Of a stretch of DNA of 64,000 nucleotides, positions 55,641 to 64,000 are shown in pieces. Position numbers and translations under genes: made by a program. The notes beneath the pieces were generated by a model, which had not been told where the DNA came from, made no database searches, and saw only the letters and a list, made by a program, of their open reading frames with translations. This DNA comes from Simmondsia chinensis (Eukaryota; Streptophyta; Magnoliopsida; Caryophyllales; Simmondsiaceae). The number at the start of each line of letters is the position of its first letter. Positions within the stretch are counted from its first letter, which is position 1. The stretch lies in the NCBI GenBank assembly GCA_018398585.1, contig JAGTTD010000009.1:12529193-12593192 (forward strand), read 5' to 3'.

Positions 55641-58004
55641 AATTGAGAGGCTCACTCTCTTGCGTAACCCAATGCGACTTCTTACCATTTGTAGAAAAGA
55701 AAAATGTGCAATTAGTGTCTAGAAAGACAAGGACCCATCTGTCTTCAGCACGATATCATAGACGATCATTTTCTCTCGTGCTCATCGGGTAACATTATGG
55801 TTTCTTATTTAGACATTAATATGGTTGCAAGTAAGTTTCATTATTCTCTATGTATGTGTCTCTTTTTGAGTATTGTTGTTGCTTGTTGACCATATAGGAT
55901 AAACAAAGACCGGCTCCACCCTCACAAGAGAGGCCTAGGTGCCACATGGACGAGTTTTTAAATTCTCTTTAGAATCCAACCTATAATTCACTTCCTCAGC
56001 ATCACAATCCATGTTCTCATTACCTGCCATGCTCATCGCAGCGAAAAGGCCTACTTCATCCCTCAATTTCTGCTCTCAGACAAAAAGAGCTTTCCTTCCT
56101 TCTAACTCTACTTCTAGCAATTAGGATGCCAACTTGCGTACTTGTACCTTGACTAATTCATGAGCTCATGTACAACCCACTCTGAACTTTGCTTGTATCT
56201 TGACTAATTCATATGTTGTTTTCTAGCAGAATTCGAAATTAGGTTTTAAGCTTGAGAGATGACAACTCCAAGTGTTTTTAGCACTTGATTTGATTTTAGG
56301 GTTACCTCTTCAAACCAACTATTCCTTCACTTCTAAAACCTTTGCCACTTTCTTCTCACGCACTTTTCCATTCAGTAGCTTCCTAAGTCAATCATCGCCA
56401 ACATCAAAATTTGTTAGGCAAATATCTAATAATAGGGTTTAATTTAGATGGGAAACATCATGATGTAGCGCGTAAATAAAAATTTAAGAAAACATAAATA
56501 ATTAAGAACAAAGAGAAATAAAGAGTTTAACCAAATTCTTAATCCGCAAACTAGAAAGAACACATAAACAATGACAAAAATCTCTAAACAACTAAGAACA
56601 ACTGATGCAGCACGTAATAGTGGTAATTGGGAATGAGAAGGATTCAATGGCCTTCCCCTACAATTTTATTACGAAAATAAAAAAAGGGAAAAAGTTACTC
56701 AATTTCTCACAACTCAAGAAAGAGAGGAAACCCTAATAATTCTTAAATAAATTCCGAAAATTGAATACTAAAACCCTAGATTCCCTCTTATTTAAATAGA
56801 GGAGCTAGTTGACTAAGAATAAAATACTAAAAGATAATTACAAAAAAATAAAACTAATCCTACTAAAACTGAAATTCTTCGTCAGCCACATCTCCGTGTC
56901 TGCCAACACTCGCCAACCCTTGTACTCACCAACATGTACACCGTTAACAGGTTGCATCACAACAATATAAAAGAAACCAGTATGAGAACAGAGAAAGGAA
57001 AAACAATGAAGAACAAATTTGTTTGAAAACCAATCAAATTGAAAAAGGAAACACCACAAAAGGAGGATAAAAACAATCCACTAACATCTAAAAGAAGAGG
57101 ACCAAAATAGTTGGTGCCAACATGAGTTTCTATATGCACCTAAATACAATATTATAATTTCACTGGCGGGCAAGTTGTCACGAAGCTAGAAAATAATGTG
57201 CTTAAATCCAAATGATTCCATCATTCTCTACCTCTATTGATATCCTTCCCTTAATTTTATCAGCATTTTCTTACAGCTGCATGGGCATCTTTGATTAACC
57301 TCAATCATGACAAGTTTAGTTTGACCTAACCCTAACTAAGAATTTTCTGATTTCCATCTCCTCTCTCTATGTTCTTTATCAAACGAGTTCCATTCTCAAA
57401 CTAATTAACAATGGATGGAGTAGCTCCTTATGTATATAAAGTGGTAACTTTTGTCTCTACCCACCAATGTGGGATTCACTTCTTTTTTTCCTCAATATTT
57501 TGACTTGTACCAAACCACCATGCTTTGCAACTGCCGTCTTTGACGGTTATACTTTAGGTAGCTCCACTCTCAATAGGTAGTCATTTTTCTCTCGTAGATG
57601 GCTTCACTCTATTTTAGGTAGTCCTCTCCTAAGTAACCCTTTCGAAACTTGGGCTAGTCAAATGTGGCTTGATTCAAGTCTTTCTTTTTGTTCAATATTT
57701 TGAGTTGTATCAAAGTCATGTATATAAGTTTAAGCCCAAACGAGATTTTATCTTAAAACTAATTAGCATTAAATTTAGTGGTCACATAGGAAGTTGTCAA
57801 CAATCCTCTTCGACGGGCATAAAATCCACCATCGCCTGATGTATAATGCAGACATATGCTCATAAGCTCTTCTCCTTGCTCTCTGGCCTCTTACTCTTCA
57901 TCCTCGCCAATTCCCCATCGTCCAATTCCTCATCTTCACTGTCTGCATCGACTGAAGACCTCCTTGCTGGTGCTCGGCTGTCTCGTTGGGGCTTTAAGTG
58001 AGAA

Positions 58005-58022
58005 AGAGAGAGAGAGAGAGAG
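58005..58022 (+). repeat. (AG)n microsatellite
   Basis: About nine AG units in a row, preceded by AGTGAGAA. Confidence 0.9.
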
Positions 58023-58774
58023 CAATAAGACGGGGTTGTTAGCCTTAGGGTTTTGGCAACATGGATGAAATGAGGTTTTGGTGTCAATAAAGGTTTCCAA
58101 TTCTGTGTCCCAGGATATTATAATCGTGTTATTTAAACCAAATGTCCTTGCACTTTTTTCATTGTTTTAATTTAGTCTTTACACTTTTAGTTGTGTCAAT
58201 TTAGTCTTTGGCTAAATTTAGAGTAAGTTATTGATGTAGTTGTAATGTATGTGTAAAATCACGTACTTACAAAAATACAAGCAAATATATGTGTATTATA
58301 TCCAAAGGGAATTGTATTAAGTTGAATTCGGTTATTATCGAGTGGTTAAAATCTAGGCTTGGTTGGAAGAATGTGTATTTAACTAAATTAAATAGTGAAT
58401 TAAGGCTTCGTTTATTTGGATGGAAAAAGTAGATTCTAGGAATAGGGTTTCCACTTTTTCCTTGCTTGTCCCGCATACGTAGATGGAAAATGCTTGCAAA
58501 CAGAAATGGTTTTCCACCATTGGAAGGAAAATGACTTCTTTTTTAAAATGGGGGAACTCATAATTCTAAGTGAAGCAAAATTTTTTGTGGTAATCATGGT
58601 ACAGATTTTAATTGCACTGAAATGAACCAGATTGAAACACAAATTTCTAATGTCATAAAGGCGAATAAAAATTGGACGAATAATCAAATGAAAGTCATAT
58701 GTTACTTTGTCATTATTTGAATAGAACAAAATTTATCATTTTCAATAGCTATATTATATTATGTAGGGAAGTTA

Positions 58775-60125
58775 TCATTTTGGTACCCTAAAATTTGAGC
58801 ATTTCACCCGAGTGAGAAAAAATGAGAATCACCAAATTCTAACATAAGATATACCTAGATGACAAAATTTCATATCTTAGGGCAATTCATTATATATATT
58901 AAAACAATATGGTACTTAGGTAGTGGTGGCCAACAAATAGATTCGGATAAACTCTTGATCCAATCTACGGGTCGAAAGGATATGGACGGGCGGCTCGGGT
59001 TGGGAGGGGAGAATCTCTGACTTGATTCACTAACATGGGTCAGGGACGAGACGGGTCGTGACCTTTTTTGGCATTTTCTGGCGGTTAATTGACAAATAAA
59101 AACATATGAAATGAATACACAAAAATAAAAATACATAAAACATAAAATGTATAAAACATTAAATATAAAATATGCATAAGCACAATTAATTTTATTAATA
59201 AAAAATGGAATAAGTAAACCATAAAGTACATGACATTAGAATTTTTACGGTCACTTTAGTGAATCACCCACATATTTAAAACATAAAATACATGACATGA
59301 GAATTTATAGGGCTACTTGGTTTCCTTAGTTCTCTTTTGTGACTTTGTCTCTTTAGCTCCCTTAGTTATCCTTTCGTCGCTTTAGTTTTCCTTTACTCTC
59401 AATCTCAAGTTGAGAAACCATTATACATCAAGAAAATTGCAAGCCTCGAGTCCCATGCCATATTTGCGGAATAAAATGTTTACCATAAGTTCCCTAGACT
59501 GGCCACTGAAGTGGCTTGCTCTACTGCAACGATTAATTTTGGTAAGCATTTTGTTTTGCCTCCAGTAATGGGACCTGTCTTAGGATTTAATACAAGTTCA
59601 GATCTATATCATAGATCTAAATATAAGTTAAGTACGATAATATAAGAATATAACCAAATATTATGTGTGTCATAGTATTCATGAATGCATAATAATAATA
59701 TAAATGATTAAAACAAAAAGAAATTTTAAACATTCCAATTTAAAAATATTTTATAATTGATAAAACGTGAGATTGAAAATGAAATGGGAGACTGATAACG
59801 GACAAAAATTTGTTAAACAAATTTGTTAATTATTAATTAATTGCCTTATCACCGAGGTGACATGTCAATTAAAAGGCTGCATACCAAGGCGACAGGGGTC
59901 AGACCCGTCTGTACCACAGGTCACGCATGACTCGTGTCACTCACATGGGTTGGGTCGGATCCGGGGTCGGCAACTCCAAAATTTGACATGTGATCCAATC
60001 TGCTACAAGGACAAGTCAACTAGGGTCAACCCACCAAGAGAACGATTCCGGTCGAGTCCTGGATCAACCCAACCCGTTGGCCACCTCTATACTTAGGTGA
60101 TAAATGCTCAAATTTTAGAATACTT
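58775..60125. mobile_element. Small fold-back element interrupted by the hAT element
   Basis: GTACCCTAAAATTTGAGCAT (58783) matches the reverse complement of ATGCTCAAATTTTAGAATAC (60104-60123). Without the hAT insertion the element would be about 180 bp. It looks like a MITE; ends and duplication are approximate. Confidence 0.5.
58921..60089. mobile_element. Non-autonomous hAT element (1169 bp)
   Basis: The left end TAGTGGTGGCCAAC and the reverse complement of the right end TAGAGGTGGCCAAC match at 13 of 14 bases. Flanks are a perfect 8-bp duplication, tacttagg (58913-58920 and 60090-60097), diagnostic of hAT. Subterminal GGGTCG/CGACCC words fit plant hAT elements. There is no transposase frame, so it would need one in trans. 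Confidence 0.85.
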
Positions 60126-60411
60126 AAAAAATAATTTTTCTAGTTTATATAGCTTTGATGGTTAATTTTATTTTTCTATTACTTTTCATATAATTTCTAT
60201 TGATACTTTATATTGTCCTATAATAAGTTGTAGGATTATTAGTTAAAAAATTTTCTTTGAAATCATACAGAAAACAGCATAATACGGAATAAAGTTTTCT
60301 TTTGAAATAAATAGCAGAAATCCTCAATCAAATTTGAATTTTCCTTGGGAAATCTTTTCCAAAGAAAAACTAAGTCCTATAATCTACTTTATCCCCTCAC
60401 CAAATGGAGCT

Positions 60412-61428
60412 TGAAGCTGTCAACTGAGCAAACTTAGTTTAGGGTATGAATTATAATTAGCCTAAATTGATTCCCTTCATTATATTTTATGACAAAAATT
60501 ACTTTGAAGTGTTTAGGCTACTAGCTCTAAACCTAAATTAATATTTAAGTTAGGGCTTAAAATATTGAACTGGTCTAAGAACATAACTCATCTAATTACT
60601 CTTGGTGTAGCATAGATTATTTCAATAGTACTAACAAATTCCTTTATCACTCATATTTAGTATTAATTTGTATAAAGATTGTGCTCAATTTTAGATACAA
60701 TCTGAACTTTGACCACTCAAGAAAAACTTATTATACTACAGTGTAGCTATGACCACACAAGCAAATAAAGTTGGAAATCGAAGCATGGTTACAAGTACAT
60801 AATTAAAAAAAAAATCTTAAAATATAAAACTCCTCATGGGGATGCAAAAGTCATTATTGAAAATAAATCTGGTGTTGAAGACAGCTACCCATCCTTCATC
60901 CAAAACTATGTGTATACTCCTCCGTAGAAGTTTTACAAGTCACAAGTTCAAAAGAGAGAGAGAGAGAGAGAGAAGAAAAGGAAAAGAACCTATAGCTCAT
61001 GAATTGATGAACTAATTGTGATTGGTGTTGACTTGACTTTTGCTTGATTCCCGACACTCCAACCACGTTTTGGCCTTCATGAGAATTTGGATCTCTCTTG
61101 GTGGCTCGAGGAGGGATGATATGTGAATGATGAGCAAAATGTACCATAAAAGGCTTCCTCATCTCTTTTTATAGAGGCGGCATGGTCTGGCTAATCAATT
61201 GGTTCTTTACAGCGCCTAATTCTGTTGGCTTGTGTAGTTAACTTAACACATATCTAGTTTTTGATCTGTAAAGAGTTATGGGTCAAATGACCTATCAAAA
61301 CGAAGATTTCAAAAAGATCTGCATGATCATAATGGTATTTTCAGTGGGATTGGATGTTATTTTTTCATGGATACTCTTCTTTTAGCCTTTTGCTTATTCT
61401 AAGCTCAACTAATTGCCAAAATGCTTGG
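60412..61428. other. Spacer; one unrecognised small frame
   Basis: The minus-strand frame 60896-61162 (88 codons) starts just after a TATA-like CTATAAAAAG, too close for that box to serve its own ATG. Its end overlaps a GA microsatellite at 60953-60973. No family is recognised, so I do not call it a gene. Confidence 0.4.
60953..60973 (+). repeat. (AG)n microsatellite
   Basis: About ten AG units; it reads as a Ser/Leu run in the overlapping minus-strand frame. Confidence 0.9.
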
Positions 61429-61783
61429 TGTTACAAACCGTAATCAATCCACACAGAAATGAATGAATCGATCAATCAATCCAATTCAAGATAGTAGAAT
61501 AGGACTTGTATTAATAGAGGATAAGAAGATTTACTTAATAGAACATAGAATTTGTATAGTAGAAGGGAATATAGGGAGAGATAGAGAGATAGAGGGCAGG
61601 GAGAGACCTAGATAGAGAGAGAGGAAAGAGAAAGATTAACATTCACCATTCATCATACCTCTCTTCTAACTAAATGCTCTTGTATATATAGCTGAGGAGT
61701 ATAGTTGAAATGTAGGACTTAGCCTATTTATTTATACTTAAATTACCCCACATTTAACTTTTATCTTTTGAATTTTAGCAACA
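61429..61783 (-). repeat. Gypsy-type LTR (355 bp), minus strand
   Basis: The plus strand runs TGTTACAAACC...TTTTAGCAACA. The minus strand has CTTTAAAAGGGAAAGA (61784-61799) as purine tract just before its start, and just before that a phrase of the kind ending chromovirus pol. A TATATATA run lies near 61681-61690. Only a trace of internal sequence remains. Confidence 0.6.
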
Positions 61784-62396
61784 TCTTTCCCTTTTAAAGA
61801 CACTTGTCTTGAAAGGTTAAAGTACTGATACCCTAATTGGTAAATTTTTAAGGTCAAATGCTACAATTATAAATTTTAATCAATTAAAATTTTTAAATTA
61901 ATATTAGAATTCATATTTTTCCTTTCAAAATAACTAAGTGAGTAATTTTGTAATTAAAAGAAACATAATGGAAAAATAGTAATTGTACCCAAAACTTTGC
62001 TCTCCAATCCAAACCAACTTTTTCTTCCTCTTCAAACCATGTGAAACCCTAGCAACCTCACGTGTTGGTGGTGCCATGGCGACTCCTGCCAACAAAGCGG
62101 CACAACGTCAGCACTGGCGACAGAGGCATGATGTCTTCCATAGCATTATCACTTACCCAGACTGCATCAAAATGTCCATTGGCTGTTCTCATGGTGGCTC
62201 GTCTTCTCTCTGGGGCATCTTCTTCTCCGGTGAAGAGCAGTGATTTTAGTGGTTCAACTTGGTGGCGGTGGTTAATCCTCCCTATGTGGCTGATTTCCCC
62301 ACCCCAAATGCGATTGGCTTTGAGGTCGTCCACGAGGTCACCAGCTTTGTTTTCCTCTAGCACGTGCACACCCCATCCTCCTCTGCCTTTGCCAGC
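61784..62396 (+). other. Unassigned stretch with overlapping open frames
   Basis: After the purine tract, AT-rich sequence leads to AAACCCTAGCAACC and an ATG at 62074 (MATPANKAAQRQHWRQRHDV) in a 5'-leader-like setting. Frames of 86 and 116 codons overlap in this stretch, with another on the minus strand. I do not recognise a product; it could be a host exon fragment or carried DNA. Confidence 0.35.
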
Positions 62397-62734
62397 TTAT
62401 AATACAAACTAAATACAATCTAGCTAATACCTATGGAATCTCAAGCTAATATACATATTTATTGATAGAACTACTCTATTAATGGAGGATTACAAGGGGA
62501 AAGGGCCGAGATATAGAATAGGGGCGGGGGGAGGGGGGGGGGGGGGAGATATCCACAGAAACATTGGGGGAGAGATAGAAGGAGAGCTTACACTCATACA
62601 TACTAAGCACATGAAAACTAAGAAGGGGAGGTCCCTTATTTATAGCATAAACTAGAGCAGAGGTGGCATTGAGGGCACCCAAATATGCGGGTATGGACCC
62701 AGGTTGGTGTGTAACACAGGGCCTATCTTTAACA
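62397..62734 (-). repeat. Gypsy-type LTR (about 338 bp), minus strand
   Basis: The right end AACA (62734) abuts a purine tract (minus AAGGGGGGTAT), preceded by LILEDEDLFKGG, the usual pol tail. It shares the TATTAAT(A/G)GAGGAT region with 61429-61783 at the same distance from the left end. The exact left end is inferred from that alignment. A 14-G run lies at 62533-62546. Confidence 0.6.
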
Positions 62735-64000
62735 ATACCCCCCTTGAAAAGATCCTCATCCTCGAGAATCAGAAGTAAGGGCACTACCATATCTATGCTA
62801 GCTTGAGGTGCGGTTGGCTGTTGATGATCTGGTGGGAAGCAACCTAGGCGGGTGGTGGCAAATGAGATGGCGTCCTTCTGTACTCATAATCCCATTTTGA
62901 TTCATATCAGTTCTTTCCCCTCCAAAGACCCTTGCCCCCAAGGGTCGTGGACAACAAACCATTTTAGAACATGGATGATCCTCCTTGGTCAAATACTAGC
63001 CTTTGGAACTCAAGCACGACTTGGGATGTGAACCCTCTTTTTGGAGGTGGCGAAGAACTACCCTTAAGTAGTACATGGTGCTTGACGGCAAGGCGGGAGT
63101 GTGGGAACTTGGCAGGAATGGTGATGACATTCCCAAATTCTGAAGGCTACTGTGAGGGCACGGGAGGATCTGTCCCGGTTGGCATATCAGTAAATGCCGA
63201 AATCCAGAAAGGCAAGACTAATACTGGGGTAGAGATGGCAGGAGGTGGAGTTACCATGGAAATGGCAGCGTTCTCAAACTCGCCAATTAGTGAGACAGTC
63301 GGGGTATCCGGGATGGCTTCTGAGCGTGAAGGTGGAGCATTATCTTTGGCAAGCGCGGTAGGCGCCACACTCAACTGACTCTGAGGCAGTGGCTGCTGTG
63401 ATACAAGGTTGGCGGGATCTTCCTTTGCTAGCTTTGGCGTGGGTGGTATTGGCGCCTTACTTAGGGACCCCTTTGTGGCTTTCATCTCTAGATAGGTGCA
63501 ATTACTCTCCTCTAGTCTGGCCAATAACTTGGCGTCGTGAAGATTTTGTGGCTTATATAAGAGGGCGCCTTCAACTATATCCTTCCGCAAACTACCTACC
63601 ATGAGTTTAACCTATTTCTCTTCGATCAGCCCATACTCAAGATTATACCTTGGGGATTGATTAAGCTAGGATGGCTTAACAACCTACCAGTATAGGTGCG
63701 TCCTAAGGCATGCCATAGACCCATGGATTTGTTGGTCCACACATTGTGGCTAATCAATTAATTGGCCATAATGATCAAGGAGGATACCATCCTATGTACG
63801 TGGGACAACATCCGTTCCTTCATCCAATTGTCACGAGGGCTTAGAAGTATCGTATTAATCCCACCCACCCCCCCCCCCCCCCCCCCCCCAAAGAAAAAAA
63901 ACAAAAAAAAGAGGGGGACAATGGTAAGTGCACAATCATGCATCGAACCTACCCTTCCAAGAGCAATTGGCCTCCCTTATTGAGCAAATGTATAGGCCAG
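62735..64000 (-). pseudogene. Gypsy gag remnant joined to 3' tail, pol absent
   Basis: On the minus strand, PRYNLEYGLIEEK, a stop, then LMVGSLRKDIVEGALLYKPQ and NLHDAKLLARLEE match the C-terminal gag core of chromoviruses. The frame 63147-63602 continues into a Pro-rich linker. Downstream there is no protease, RT or integrase; sequence passes through two purine-rich PPT-like sites (near 62912 and 62735) to the LTR. This indicates a large internal deletion or a non-autonomous form. The 5' part continues beyond the window. Confidence 0.65.
63868..63889 (+). repeat. 22-C homopolymer
   Basis: An uninterrupted C run followed by an A-rich tract. It translates as a Gly or Pro run in overlapping frames and has no coding meaning. 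Confidence 0.9.

Larger units (their letters stand above)
55170..58403. other. 3.2-kb stretch without recognised genes
   Basis: Contains the SINE candidate and a GA microsatellite listed separately. A direct repeat of about 43 bp (TTCAATATTTTGA(C/G)TTGTA) occurs at 57481-57523 and 57680-57721. Open frames at 57856-58068 and opposite are low complexity. Confidence 0.5.
58404..60411. mobile_element. TIR DNA transposon, nested host of two others
   Basis: The left end reads GGCTTCGTTTATTTGGATGG, then AAAAAGTAGATTCTAGGA. The reverse complement of the right end reads GCTCCATTTGGTGAGGGG, then ATAAAGTAGATTATAGGA. That gives about 37 bp of imperfect TIR. The end style resembles 7618-9506. No transposase is present and the target duplication is not clear, so the family is open. 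Confidence 0.5.

Noticed and set aside
60896..61162. 88-codon minus-strand frame downstream of a TATA-like box
   Set aside because: The box is only about 15 bases from the ATG, the C-terminal part is read from a microsatellite, and no family is recognised.
1..64000. Endogenous pararetrovirus sequences
   Set aside because: All reverse transcriptases seen are flanked by LTR-element features (integrase, LTRs, PBS). No movement protein or virus coat motif was seen.

Overview
The window is intergenic DNA from a flowering plant, probably a dicot; the species cannot be told from the sequence. I found no convincing host gene. Almost everything recognisable is transposable-element DNA: Ty3/gypsy chromoviruses, a Tat-like and an Athila-like element, Ty1/copia elements, short non-autonomous LTR elements, TIR DNA transposons and one SINE candidate. 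Most coding parts are broken by stops and frameshifts; one gag frame (48894-49961, minus) is still open.

Layout, left to right. 1-1480: 3' part of a gypsy chromovirus (A), cut by the window edge. 2315-7308: complete but decayed chromovirus B. 7618-9506: TIR transposon (PIF/Harbinger-like, TAA duplication) holding a fold-back segment and a solo LTR. 10169-10849: a 681-bp TRIM. 12396-25005: a 12.6-kb plus-strand LTR element with perfect gtgac target duplications, a Tat-type primer site and no coding capacity (a LARD); its interior is built largely of several tandem arrays. 25143-25774: solo LTR of a copia family whose U3 carries clustered TGTGTCGACACA palindromes; more LTRs of that family lie at 28790-29132 and 54424-55169.

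29133-55169 is a minus-strand nest. Copia-1 (29133-35463) ends at its primer site directly against chromovirus C (35464-50169). C is split inside its integrase zinc finger by an Athila-like element (36936-46668, TSD gcccc). That element is in turn split by a 2.2-kb non-autonomous LTR element (38770-41000, TSD cactt). Copia-2 follows (50170-55169).

55170-64000 holds a SINE candidate, a second nested DNA-transposon set (TIR element > small fold-back element > hAT element with a perfect 8-bp duplication), and two related minus-strand gypsy LTRs, the last attached to gag remnants.

The elements do not act as a pathway. What ties the window together is insertion history: terminal structures and target duplications order the events, premature stops mostly replace glutamine codons (C-to-T decay), and several elements are internal-deletion or non-autonomous derivatives that would depend on proteins made elsewhere. 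All boundaries were read by eye.
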